Source: a virus
Direction: 5' to 3' (one strand)
Virus record (IMG/VR): IMGVR_UViG_3300030419_000057
Coordinates: 1-60,885 of that record
DNA: 60,885 nucleotides
The translations under genes and the position numbers were made by a program. The notes below the pieces were generated by a model that was not told where the DNA came from, ran no database searches, and was given only the letters and a program-made list of their open reading frames with translations. Of the stretch, positions 1 through 9,301 are shown in pieces. Each line of letters starts with the position of its first letter. Positions within the stretch are counted from its first letter, which is position 1.

Positions 1-248
1 CATTTGAAATAGATGATGGTTCTAGAATTATGTTTATGGATCGTATGATCCCTGACTTTACTATGGATAATAGTGGTACACTTCAATTTAGTATTACTAC
101 TAAGCAATATCCAGCTAATACCTCAGTTACAAAAGGACCGTTTGAAATTACCCCTACAACACAAAAAGTCGATTTGAGAGCGAGAGGGAGGGAGGCTGCT
201 GTAAGAGTATCATGTGATACGGCTGGTACTTCTTGGAGGTATGGCTCT
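1..248 (+). repeat. Left copy of diverged terminal direct repeat
   Basis: The first 248 bases align without gaps to the last 248 bases of the window. I count about 17 substitutions (roughly 93% identity). Most are third-codon-position changes; about four change an amino acid (T/S, A/T, V/I and Q/K). Both copies are read in the same frame of the same gene. This points to contig ends that overlap on a circular or permuted genome sampled from a mixed population, rather than an exact terminal repeat. Confidence 0.85.
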
Positions 249-284
249 CTTCGGTTAGCAGTTCAACCAGATGGGATGCGATAA
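1..284 (+). CDS. Packaged-DNA stabilisation protein, C-terminal end (partial)
   Basis: The reading frame is open from base 3 to the TAA at 282-284 and gives the last 93 residues of the protein that begins at 58765 and runs off the right end of the window. Residues 1-82 here are nearly identical to the truncated C-terminus there, followed by the unique tail SLRLAVQPDGMR. If the ends join, the complete protein is about 718 residues. The family is inferred to be P22 gp10-like (portal/tail hub closing the packaged head). The next gene starts inside the stop codon (TAATG). Confidence 0.75.
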   Translation, partial: FEIDDGSRIMFMDRMIPDFTMDNSGTLQFSITTKQYPANTSVTKGPFEITPTTQKVDLRARGREAAVRVSCDTAGTSWRYGSLRLAVQPDGMR

Positions 285-559
285 TGGCAAGGTATCCAGA
301 AGTTTCAACATTTATAATGGTTGATTTGTCTAATGAAGAGAGTCGTACAATCTATAATGAAATGCAATTATGGAGTGGAGCATTAATTAATGAACTAGAT
401 ACTCGTGATACAGAAGTAGACGCAGCACCAGCTACTACAGTTTTAGCTGTAACAACTGTTACAAATATTGGTGCTCCTATTGCAGGTAATATAGCTTTCT
501 CTACTGGTGAAAGTAAATTTAAGGGATATGATGGAACTAACTGGCAGGATTTACACTAA
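284..559 (+). CDS. Small virion/tail-associated protein
   Basis: This is a 91-residue protein starting at the ATG that overlaps the previous TAA, beginning MARYPEVSTF. In-frame upstream ATGs lie inside the preceding gene and were not chosen. The N-terminal half is helical and acidic. The C-terminus has a segment (KFKGYDGTNWQDLH) of the kind often found at the ends of phage fibre and tail proteins. It sits between the stabilisation protein and the internal virion proteins and is translationally coupled on both sides (TAATG). The precise function is unknown. Confidence 0.7.
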   Translation: MARYPEVSTFIMVDLSNEESRTIYNEMQLWSGALINELDTRDTEVDAAPATTVLAVTTVTNIGAPIAGNIAFSTGESKFKGYDGTNWQDLH

Positions 560-777
560 TGGATATGAATGAATTTTATAAATTTTTAAATGAGAGTACT
601 TATATTAATAATATAAATACTGGACAAACAGTAGTTCCTGATATGTTTCAAGGTCAACAATCATTTCAACCAATGAAATCAGGTGGACAAGTTAAGACAA
701 ATGTTTATACTGAAGGTACAAAAGCACAATCAAATTATATGAACCCTGTAAAGTTAAAGGACGGAGAATGGAAATGA
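559..777 (+). CDS. Small hypothetical virion-region protein
   Basis: This 72-residue protein is rich in Asn, Gln and Ser, with no membrane segment and no recognised domain. It contains a KSGGQV stretch; similar GG[QKE][VIL] motifs recur in several virion proteins of this genome. The start overlaps the previous stop (TAATG) and the stop overlaps the next start (ATGA), so it is tightly coupled in the late operon. The function is unknown; a minor structural or assembly role is inferred from position only. Confidence 0.65.
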   Translation: MDMNEFYKFLNESTYINNINTGQTVVPDMFQGQQSFQPMKSGGQVKTNVYTEGTKAQSNYMNPVKLKDGEWK

Positions 778-1790
778 ATACACCACCTTTAGGACGTATG
801 GCACAAACAATGGGGCGTATGGGGCGTGGTGGAGATACTACGTTAGTCCATATGAACCCACAAGAAGTACAAGGATTAGCCTCATTAGGAGAACTTACTT
901 ATAATCCTGTAACAGGTTTACCTGAAGCATTTAATTTTAAGAATCTTCTTGGACCTATTGCAGGAATAGGTGGAGCTATGATGGGATTACCAACATGGCA
1001 AATAGCTGGCCTAACAGGTTTAGGTACAGCCGTAGCCGAAAAAGATTTAGGTAAAGGGTTGATGGCTGGTCTAACTTCTTTTGCTACTAATCAGTTAATG
1101 CAGGGTTTAACTGGTAAGGATATGGTAGCTAGTACAGTGCAAGGAAAAGAAAATGCATTAATGAGTCAGATGGGAGCAGCAGGAGATTTACCTCCTCCTC
1201 AAGGATTTATGGAAGCAGCTAAGAATATGGAAGCAATGAATCCGATTATGGCTGATACGGTAGGAAAAGAAGTAGGTATGGGATTAGCTGCTGCACCTGG
1301 AGGGCTAATGGCTGCAAGTGTTACTGAAGATGTAACAGAAGCACCAATGGATATTCAACGTAGGACAACTCCTCCTAGACAACAACAGCAATTAAACTTT
1401 CAACCTACTCAACCTCGTGAAGGAGAATCAACAGAAGAAATGGTAGCTAGGATTGGTAGAGGTGAGGATAGGTTCTTTGATATGAAAGGTTATGCTCCTG
1501 TTGCTGAAGGGGGTCAGTTAGAAGAAGCCTTTGAAGGAATGGTGGAAGGTGATGGACATGGTATGGAAGATAATCAAATGTTTAAAATAAAAGGTGGAGG
1601 TCTTGCTGCTTTGTCTCCTAAAGAGTATGTTGTACCTGCTGATGTAATGGCTGGATTAGGTAATGGTAATCCTGATAAAGGTGCTCATGCAATGGATGAT
1701 TTTATCTCTGACTTCCGTAAAGAAAAATATGGAAGGGATGAGCAACCTCCTGAGATGGATGGGAGGAAAACATTGGAGAGCCTTGCTTAA
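774..1790 (+). CDS. Internal/structural virion protein with YVVPADV motif
   Basis: This is a 338-residue Gly/Met/Ala-rich protein. The ATG at 774 is preferred over 768 because it lies 7 bases after a GGAG and forms an ATGA overlap with the upstream stop. A glycine-rich hydrophobic stretch (about residues 58-110) could insert in membranes during ejection. Near residues 270-300 is LSPKEYVVPADVMAGLG, a short conserved motif common in structural proteins of marine phages. A low-complexity Gln/Pro region lies in the middle. It is followed by the GNAT-like gene through TAATG. The role as an ejected or tail-associated protein is inferred. Confidence 0.65.
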   Translation: MNTPPLGRMAQTMGRMGRGGDTTLVHMNPQEVQGLASLGELTYNPVTGLPEAFNFKNLLGPIAGIGGAMMGLPTWQIAGLTGLGTAVAEKDLGKGLMAGLTSFATNQLMQGLTGKDMVASTVQGKENALMSQMGAAGDLPPPQGFMEAAKNMEAMNPIMADTVGKEVGMGLAAAPGGLMAASVTEDVTEAPMDIQRRTTPPRQQQQLNFQPTQPREGESTEEMVARIGRGEDRFFDMKGYAPVAEGGQLEEAFEGMVEGDGHGMEDNQMFKIKGGGLAALSPKEYVVPADVMAGLGNGNPDKGAHAMDDFISDFRKEKYGRDEQPPEMDGRKTLESLA

Positions 1791-2269
1791 TGGTTATTAG
1801 AGAAGCTCAATTAGCTGATATATTTGAAATAACAAATATACTAATAGATGAGATGTATAAAGAAGTAGGAATAGGAAAACCTGTACGATCAAAGATTTTA
1901 GATTATGTAACTTTCTTATTTGAAAATGGTGCTTTATATGTAGCTCAAACTAATATTGTAAAAAGAGATGGTAGTGGTACAGAATTAGCAGGTATGGTAG
2001 GTGCTCATGTAACTCAATGGTGGTGGTCAGATCAAGATTTTTTATCAGAAGATTTTACATTTGTTAGAAAGAAATTTAGAAAAGGTAGACTCGCTTTAAA
2101 TCTAATGAAAAAATTAGATGCTCATGCAAAGAAATTAAATATACCTTTAGTAACAGGGGTATTTAATGACGTACAACACGAAAGAAAAAATAAATTATTC
2201 TCTAAGGTATTCCAACATTACGGTTATATTTATCTTGGTGGTGATTTAAAAGTGATAGGGAGAAAATAA
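1790..2269 (+). CDS. GNAT-like N-acetyltransferase in virion operon
   Basis: This is a 159-residue protein. It starts with the typical GNAT opening (IREAQLADIFEITNIL), has a central strand region around residues 65-80 and a segment FRKGRLALNLMKKLDAHA resembling the acetyl-CoA-binding region. It ends with YGYIYLGGDLKVIGRK, like the last GNAT strands. The canonical Q/RxxGxG/A signature is degenerate, so substrate and activity are unknown. Coupled by TAATG to the upstream gene and by a directly adjacent start to the downstream internal virion protein. It may modify or be packaged with virion proteins (inference). Confidence 0.7.
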   Translation: MVIREAQLADIFEITNILIDEMYKEVGIGKPVRSKILDYVTFLFENGALYVAQTNIVKRDGSGTELAGMVGAHVTQWWWSDQDFLSEDFTFVRKKFRKGRLALNLMKKLDAHAKKLNIPLVTGVFNDVQHERKNKLFSKVFQHYGYIYLGGDLKVIGRK

Positions 2270-4846
2270 ATGTGCGGTGGAAAAGGTGGAGGTGGAAAAC
2301 CTCAAGTTGCTGGAACTCAAGTTGTAGAACAACGTAGTGAATTTCCAGATGAGATAAAACCATTTATTACAGATATTCTAGAGAAAGCTCAAGCTAGGTT
2401 TAACCAACAAACTGAGAGTGGATATCCTGTATTTCCTGGGGGAGTTGAGGGACGATTAGCTCCTATGTCAGCAGAGCAAACAGAAGCTCTTGAAGGATAT
2501 CGTCAAGCTGGTAGATCAGGTATAGCTGGTACTGGTATGAGTTCTGCACGACCCTATTATGAGGCTGGCCTATCCGCACTAGGTTCCTCAATGGGAGCGT
2601 TTGGTCCTCAACAGGCACAGCAATATATGAATCCCTATCAGCAAGCTGTAGTTGATGTAGCTAAACGTGAAGCAATACGATCTGCACAACCTACATTTAG
2701 AAACATTGGAGATCGTGCAGAACAAACAGGAGCCTTTGGTGGTAGTAGACAGGCTATTGCTGAAGCAGAAGCTAATCGTAATCTCCAACAACAATTAGGA
2801 GATATACAGACACGAGGAATGCAACAGGCTTTTGAACAGGGTAGGGCTGCATTTGAGCAACAGAAAGCTAGAGAAGCTGCTGGTGCTGGACGTATGTTTG
2901 CTCAAGCTCCACAAGCCTTTAGACAGGGATTGGCTGAGATGGCTGCACTAGAGGGAGTGGGTAAGACTACTCGTGCAGAGGATCAACGTAAAAAGAATTT
3001 GCTATATGAACAATTCCAAGAAGAACAAATGTATCCTACTAAATCTCTGGCTGAGTATCAGTCTATTGTTAGAGGATTTCCGTACCAACCTTCTATGTAT
3101 AGAACAGAACAGAACCTTGCACCATCCCCAGGATTAGGACAACAACTGCTTGGTGGTCTTGGTACTGCTGCATCTATCTATGGGGGTATGGGTGGATTTA
3201 GTAAAGGTGGATTTGGTAGCTTTGGAGCAGCTTCAGGTGGACAGGTAGGTGGTCTTGCTAGTCTAGCTAATGGTGGGCAACTAGGGCTTCCTTCTGGAAT
3301 AGCTGATGTTAGAATGAAGCAAATGGTATCAGTAGGACTTGATCCTAATAATCCTGATGATGTAGCTTTAATTCAATCAGCCACATCCTTTGCTGATGTA
3401 GAAAGGATAGCAAGAGATAAAAAAGCAAGAGAAAAAAGTAATGTATTACAAGCTGATGATCAACCTGGACAAAAAAGTTTAGCTGAAATAGAAGCTGAAC
3501 AAAAAGCAGGAATTATAGGGGTAGATAAGTTTATAGCTGGTGAAGATAAAAAAGGACAGTTAGCAGGATTAGCTCAAAGAGGAGCTAGAACTAAAGGAGT
3601 AGATACTTTTACAGGAGCTTCTGGTGTAAGTAGTCTTATAGGTGGTGCTGCTGATGATCAGCTAGTAAGTAAAAAAGGAAAACCTATTACATTAGGAGAA
3701 GTAAGTGATGCCATTAGACCTAATCTAGATGTATTAAAAAAATTAAGAGATTTTACCCAAGAAGGTACGGATGTTGCTAATAGAAAAAGAACTTTAGCTA
3801 ATAAAATGTTAGATGTTAAAGGGCGTATAGCTAAAGAGAAAAAAGGAATTGATAGTGCTTATAGTCATTTAGAAGACTATTATAAAAACTTTGGAACTGA
3901 TTTAACTAAGTTTACTAATAAACAATTAGCTGATAATAAGGTATTTAAATCAGAAAGAGAAGCAGCTATTAATAAAAGAGCATCTGATAAACTAGCTAAA
4001 CTTGCTTCAATGGGTAAGGATGCTAAGAAAACAGGTGAGGAAAATGCTATGCAAAATTTATTCCTTAATATGCTCTTACCTATGTCTCTTCAAGCTGGAC
4101 AAGACCCACGAGGATTTATAGCTGGAGCTTTACAAGGTGGACAAGATAATATGAAAGCCTTTGTTGATCGTTATTCTGAACTAAAGGATAAGTATGCTAC
4201 TGGAAAAGAAAAGCGTGAACGTGAAGGAATGGATATCAGAGATAAACAACAAGCAGATATCTTTGATATGCAGGATAAGTTTAATACTAGAAGAGATCAA
4301 ATTGAAAGTCAAAGATTTAGACTACAAAAAGAAAACGATAGACTTACTGCGACAACTGGTAAGAGTAAACAGACTGAGAAAAATGCTGCTGAACTATCGG
4401 CATTAGCTAAAGAAGCTGAAGGTATAAATATGGTTGCTGGTGCTCTTGATGTAGAGATGAATGTCCATAAAGCAAAGATGGATATGGCTCAAGGGAGTAT
4501 TAAAGCTATTGCTACCTTAATGGATGCCTTTGGTTTAGATTCTTCTAGTTCTAAAATATCTAATAAATCTCCAACTGAACAAGAAAAACTTATGCTTAAA
4601 GGTATTGAAAAGAAATATGGATTTATGTTAGGGGATGATGGTAAATCATTATTTATTAATGGAGAACCTATATCAGAAGATAATGCTAAATTTCAAGAGA
4701 TGCTTAAAGAATTACAGGCAGCTAGTGTTAAGTTTAATAGTATTTTATCAGCAGCAGGTAATACCAGTTATCCTCAACAGATTCAAGCTCGTCTTGCTGT
4801 ACTAGGACAAACACCTAATGTAGCATGGACGACAACAAGACCATAA
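2270..4846 (+). CDS. Large internal virion protein (858 aa)
   Basis: It begins MCGGKGGGGK, then has a long Gln/Ala/Arg-rich helical region (about residues 90-260, including repeats such as QQAFEQGRAAFEQQ). A glycine-rich hydrophobic patch follows (about 290-330, with GGQVGG and NGGQLG motifs), then a long charged coiled-coil half. Composition, size and position beside a 1479-residue protein match T7 gp14-16-type ejection proteins that line the head and form a DNA conduit through the envelope. No enzymatic motif was seen. The start is set by the preceding stop, one base after TAA. Confidence 0.7.
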   Translation: MCGGKGGGGKPQVAGTQVVEQRSEFPDEIKPFITDILEKAQARFNQQTESGYPVFPGGVEGRLAPMSAEQTEALEGYRQAGRSGIAGTGMSSARPYYEAGLSALGSSMGAFGPQQAQQYMNPYQQAVVDVAKREAIRSAQPTFRNIGDRAEQTGAFGGSRQAIAEAEANRNLQQQLGDIQTRGMQQAFEQGRAAFEQQKAREAAGAGRMFAQAPQAFRQGLAEMAALEGVGKTTRAEDQRKKNLLYEQFQEEQMYPTKSLAEYQSIVRGFPYQPSMYRTEQNLAPSPGLGQQLLGGLGTAASIYGGMGGFSKGGFGSFGAASGGQVGGLASLANGGQLGLPSGIADVRMKQMVSVGLDPNNPDDVALIQSATSFADVERIARDKKAREKSNVLQADDQPGQKSLAEIEAEQKAGIIGVDKFIAGEDKKGQLAGLAQRGARTKGVDTFTGASGVSSLIGGAADDQLVSKKGKPITLGEVSDAIRPNLDVLKKLRDFTQEGTDVANRKRTLANKMLDVKGRIAKEKKGIDSAYSHLEDYYKNFGTDLTKFTNKQLADNKVFKSEREAAINKRASDKLAKLASMGKDAKKTGEENAMQNLFLNMLLPMSLQAGQDPRGFIAGALQGGQDNMKAFVDRYSELKDKYATGKEKREREGMDIRDKQQADIFDMQDKFNTRRDQIESQRFRLQKENDRLTATTGKSKQTEKNAAELSALAKEAEGINMVAGALDVEMNVHKAKMDMAQGSIKAIATLMDAFGLDSSSSKISNKSPTEQEKLMLKGIEKKYGFMLGDDGKSLFINGEPISEDNAKFQEMLKELQAASVKFNSILSAAGNTSYPQQIQARLAVLGQTPNVAWTTTRP

Positions 4847-4861
4847 GGAAAGTATGTATAT

Positions 4862-7800
4862 ATGCCGACTTTAGAAATAGGAGAATTTAAAGGAGTTGAA
4901 TTAGATGATTCTTTCAATTCCTTAACTCCTGACCAACAACAAGAAACTGTAAATAGGATTCACCAGCAATTAAAAGCTGGTAAAACTACTGGTGGTTCTC
5001 TTGATGAAACTGTAACAGAAGAAACTGAGGTACAAGAAACTCAGACCCCTTCTTCTGTAACCCAACCTGTTACCCAACAACCTCAACAGCAAGAACCTCA
5101 AGAACAACCATCATTTACTATGGATGATCTTGATACAGATGAAGAGTGGATACAAGATGCTGCTACTATCTATGAGAATGAAGAGGGAGAAACATGGAAA
5201 GGTTCTAAGGTAGCATTAGCGGAATGGTTAAAGAATAGGCACTCTGAAATTGGATGGGATGTTACAAGTATAGGTTCTTTGGCTTTACGATCTGATGAAT
5301 TTGATGACGATACAAAAGCAGCATGGGTACGTAGTATGGATAAGTACGATAATACTGATGCTGATACTATGTCTTTCTTTAGAGCCTTAAAAAATTTAGG
5401 ACAAGACCCTACTACATGGGTTAGTCTTATAGGTACAGCAGGTATTGGTACGATTGGAAAAATGTTTGGAGGTAAGGCTGCTGGTATAGCTGCTAAATTT
5501 CAAATGAAAGAACAGTTAAAGAAAGCCTTAGTAAAGAGAGGTCTGACTGAGGAAGCAGCTAAAGAAGTAGCAGAAAAAGGAGCAACAAAAGGACTAGCAA
5601 AAGAAACTTTAGCAGGTGCTCGTAAGGAAGCTGCAATAAAATTAGGGAAAACTCAAGGTGTTACTGGTGCTATAGGTACAGGTATTTATAGTGGGGCTGA
5701 TGACTTAGCTAGACAGAAAGCAGATATTAATTTAGATAGAAGTGAAGATGAAGAGATAAATGCTACTCAATTTGTACTTGCTTCTGGTTTAGGGGGAGCA
5801 TTAGGTTTCGTAGGTGGTAGGTATATTCCTACACTAACAGAAAAATTAGGGCGTAAGAGAGCTTTAATGAAACAAGAAGCTCTTGATCAGGCTTATGCTG
5901 CTATGCCTGTGCAAGTTAGAGAAACTTCTGCTGTTTTAGAGACAATGGCTCCAGAAAGTAAAGCTCCTAGTCTAGCTGCTAAAGCTCAGACAGAGTTAGA
6001 AGTAGGAGGAACTATAGATATAGATGCTGCTGGTTCACGAGTAGCTACTAAAGCAGAACGAGAAGCAGTAAAAATTCCTAAAAAACCTACAGAAGAGAAA
6101 TGGGCTGAAATGTCTCTTGCCCGACAAAATGCATGGAATCAACGTAGAAAAATAGCAGAAGAAAAAAGAAATAATTTATCAGATGAAGAACTTATAGAAA
6201 ACTTTAGGGCATCAGATATTGAATTAAAAAGAACTGGTCCTTCTAGTTTCAGAGGAACTAAAATTATTGATAGTACATTTGATGTAGCTAAAACACCTGA
6301 AGGTAGAACCCTTGGTCAAAAACTTTTAGCTAAAGTTAAGAGGGGATTCTTTGATGATGCTGGTTTAGGAGATAAATTTAAACAATTACGTAGTAGATTA
6401 GATACTGCTCCTGCTGTTATGGAACGTAATATTATGCAACAATTTAATAAATTACAAAATGCTTTAGATAAAGAGTACACAGGAGGAGTGTCAGAAGTAA
6501 GTACAGACTTTTATAAAGTAATGGACGATGCATTTAGAGGGGATACTAATGCTATAAATGCAGTTCGCTCTGAAGCTGGTGAAGAAACTGTTGAAGCACT
6601 ACAAGGAATGAGAAATCAAATTCAATATATTCAAAAACAATTATTAGATAGTGGTGCTATTGAAAAAGAATCAGACTTATTTTTAAAAATACAAAAGTCT
6701 ATGGATGATACAGGTAAACCTGATCTATATGTGACCAGACAGTTTGAAGTATTTGATAATCCTAATTGGAGTGAGAAATTTAATGCCAATCCTAATTCTT
6801 TAAAAATTAAAGAAGTAATAGGACAGTATTTTCAAAATCAATTACGACAGAGATATAGAGACTATGATGAAGTTTACAGACAGATTGAGGACAGGGGGGA
6901 AGAATCTTTAAATAATGCCCAACGTCAACTACTACGAGATTTTGAAGACCCTGATACAGGAGAAATTTCTAATAGAATTACTAGATTATTAACTTTAAAT
7001 AACGAAGAAGATATAACTAATGTTTTTAGCCAGTGGGGTAAAATAGGTGGTAGAAATCCTACTAAAATTTTAACTCAACGACAGGATATTCCTGATGAAA
7101 TAAAATTATTAATGGGAGAATATAAGAATCCATTTACTAACTATGCTAATAGTGCAATGAAATTGTTTCAAACTTTAGAAACATATAACTATGAAAAAGA
7201 ATTAGCTAAGTTAATAGATGATGGGGAGATTGTAGGGGCAGGAAGAAGAGTAGCAGGAGATCGTAATGTAGCTTTACAAAGCCGTATACCTGATGTAAAG
7301 GGAGTACAAGGACCACTTGATCCTATTAAAGCAGACTCTCCATTTAAGCAGCCATTAGAGGATTTGTTTGCTACATCTGAGGTAGCCTCTGCTATTAAAC
7401 AAGGTAATGAAATAGCTCCCATACAGTTTAAACCCTTACAACAATATCTATTGTTACAAGGTCATACTCGTGCAGCTAAAACTGTATGGAGTCCAACAGC
7501 TATTGCTCGTAACTTCTTAGGTGCTGGCTGGATGTCTATGGGGGCAGGTTACTTTAGACCTGGAGCTATTAAAGGTATGACCGAAGTAGCTAGAGGATTA
7601 GCAAGTATGTCTGATGGAGAACTTCAAGATCAGATTGAAAAGGGAATAGCTTTGGGATATATACAAAGTGGTACAGATTTAGGAGCATTTAGAGGAGCTT
7701 TACGAGATGCTGGAGATGAAGCCTTTTGGGAATTTAATTCTCCTTTGTATAAAAATAAAAATGCTATTGTAGACAAAGCTAAAAGACTGAATACTAAGGC

Positions 7801-9301
7801 TGTAAAATTTTATCAATCAATGGATGATATGTGGAAACAGTTTGCTTTTGTAAATGAACGTATGAATTACGAACAAGTTCTACGAGATATGGGTGAAAAA
7901 CCTAATAGAGTAGTACGTAGATTTATGGGTGGTAGTGGTAAAGAAGTAGAGATTACTTTACTAGATGAGTATGCAGCCAAACAAGTAAATAACCATATGC
8001 AAAACTACGGTGGTGTACCACAGTTTGTAAGGGCTGCTCGTATGGCTCCTGCTGCTGACTTCCTTGCATTTACTACAGAGATTATCCGTACTCAAAAGAA
8101 TATTATTAAGAGTGCCTTCAGAGACATGAGAGAAGGCAGAGCTATGATGGCTAAAGGAGAACTTAATGATCTAGGGCAATTAAAAGGACAGGCTCAAGCT
8201 AAAGCTGGTGAGCGTAGGCTAGGTGCTATCATAGCTGCACAGTCTGCTGCTCCTGCATTAGCTACTACTTCTGCATTAGTTACAGGTATAGACCAGAAAG
8301 AAGAGGGGATGCCGTATACTGTGCGACAGGCTATGGCTAAGTTTGATCCTGACTTTGATCAAGGGGCTAGTTATATCTATCTTGGTAAGCCTGAGAATGG
8401 TACAGGTAAAAAAATTAATATAGATTACATTAACCCTTGGGCAAAGACACAGTTACCTATACGTGCTGCTATGGATGCTCTTAATAAAGGAGAGTATGTA
8501 GATGGAAAAATAGATGATGCTTTTGATGCAGCGGTATTAACACCATTGGCAGATACGTTTGGTCTTTCTATGTTATTTGAAGCTGGCTCCCACATATTTC
8601 AAAATGTAGATGAATATGGTAGACCTATCTTTGGTGAGACAGACACAAATTTACAAAAAGTTGGTAAGGGATTAGCAACTGTATGGGAAGCATTTGAGCC
8701 TGGGTTTGTAAAGACTGCTAAAGATATAGCTACATCTATGAATTTAGAAGGGAAGGACTATGGGGTAAGGAAAGGTAAGACAGGTACTCGTCTATATATT
8801 AACGATGAGTTAGCTGGTCTTACAGGTATTAAACCTAAGTACTATGATATTAATAAATCTCTACGTTTTCAGGCTAACGATATTAAAAGAAACATGGCTG
8901 ATGCTGGTAAAATATTCTCTAATGCTTTACAACAAATGCAACCACAAACAGAAGAAGACATTGTTGGGGCATATAAAGAAGCATTAGAAAAACAGTATGC
9001 CCAAGCTACTAAGATGTTTGATCTTATTACAGCAGCAAAAAGTACAGGTATGAAAAATAGTGATATTATAAAAGCTATAACTAGAGGAGGATTATTTCCT
9101 AAAGGTGCAGATAAAAGGATTATTACTAACATGGTAAACCGTGGTGTGTATATTCCTGAACCTCCTGTAAGGTCTGATGCTTTTAAGTATGGTATAATAA
9201 TTGAAAAAGAGACAGGTCAAAAACCTCCGCTTAGAGAGTCATTAAATAAATTACAGGAAGTATATAAGACATATGCTGGTTCTATAACAGGAGAAAGATA
9301 A
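4862..9301 (+). CDS. Giant internal virion / ejection protein (1479 aa)
   Basis: The N-terminus (LEIGEFKGVELDDSFNSL) resembles the start seen in many large phage ejection proteins. A Gln/Pro/Thr-rich linker (about residues 45-85) precedes hydrophobic Gly/Ala segments (about 185-210 and 300-320) and long helical regions. A later region (about 860-920, with HTRAAKTVWSPTAIARNFLG, and about 1060-1090, with ADFLAFTTEIIRTQKN) resembles phage large polyvalent-protein modules. No transglycosylase signature was recognised. By size, neighbours and order it is the T7 gp16-like component ejected into the host. Confidence 0.7.
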   Translation: MPTLEIGEFKGVELDDSFNSLTPDQQQETVNRIHQQLKAGKTTGGSLDETVTEETEVQETQTPSSVTQPVTQQPQQQEPQEQPSFTMDDLDTDEEWIQDAATIYENEEGETWKGSKVALAEWLKNRHSEIGWDVTSIGSLALRSDEFDDDTKAAWVRSMDKYDNTDADTMSFFRALKNLGQDPTTWVSLIGTAGIGTIGKMFGGKAAGIAAKFQMKEQLKKALVKRGLTEEAAKEVAEKGATKGLAKETLAGARKEAAIKLGKTQGVTGAIGTGIYSGADDLARQKADINLDRSEDEEINATQFVLASGLGGALGFVGGRYIPTLTEKLGRKRALMKQEALDQAYAAMPVQVRETSAVLETMAPESKAPSLAAKAQTELEVGGTIDIDAAGSRVATKAEREAVKIPKKPTEEKWAEMSLARQNAWNQRRKIAEEKRNNLSDEELIENFRASDIELKRTGPSSFRGTKIIDSTFDVAKTPEGRTLGQKLLAKVKRGFFDDAGLGDKFKQLRSRLDTAPAVMERNIMQQFNKLQNALDKEYTGGVSEVSTDFYKVMDDAFRGDTNAINAVRSEAGEETVEALQGMRNQIQYIQKQLLDSGAIEKESDLFLKIQKSMDDTGKPDLYVTRQFEVFDNPNWSEKFNANPNSLKIKEVIGQYFQNQLRQRYRDYDEVYRQIEDRGEESLNNAQRQLLRDFEDPDTGEISNRITRLLTLNNEEDITNVFSQWGKIGGRNPTKILTQRQDIPDEIKLLMGEYKNPFTNYANSAMKLFQTLETYNYEKELAKLIDDGEIVGAGRRVAGDRNVALQSRIPDVKGVQGPLDPIKADSPFKQPLEDLFATSEVASAIKQGNEIAPIQFKPLQQYLLLQGHTRAAKTVWSPTAIARNFLGAGWMSMGAGYFRPGAIKGMTEVARGLASMSDGELQDQIEKGIALGYIQSGTDLGAFRGALRDAGDEAFWEFNSPLYKNKNAIVDKAKRLNTKAVKFYQSMDDMWKQFAFVNERMNYEQVLRDMGEKPNRVVRRFMGGSGKEVEITLLDEYAAKQVNNHMQNYGGVPQFVRAARMAPAADFLAFTTEIIRTQKNIIKSAFRDMREGRAMMAKGELNDLGQLKGQAQAKAGERRLGAIIAAQSAAPALATTSALVTGIDQKEEGMPYTVRQAMAKFDPDFDQGASYIYLGKPENGTGKKINIDYINPWAKTQLPIRAAMDALNKGEYVDGKIDDAFDAAVLTPLADTFGLSMLFEAGSHIFQNVDEYGRPIFGETDTNLQKVGKGLATVWEAFEPGFVKTAKDIATSMNLEGKDYGVRKGKTGTRLYINDELAGLTGIKPKYYDINKSLRFQANDIKRNMADAGKIFSNALQQMQPQTEEDIVGAYKEALEKQYAQATKMFDLITAAKSTGMKNSDIIKAITRGGLFPKGADKRIITNMVNRGVYIPEPPVRSDAFKYGIIIEKETGQKPPLRESLNKLQEVYKTYAGSITGER

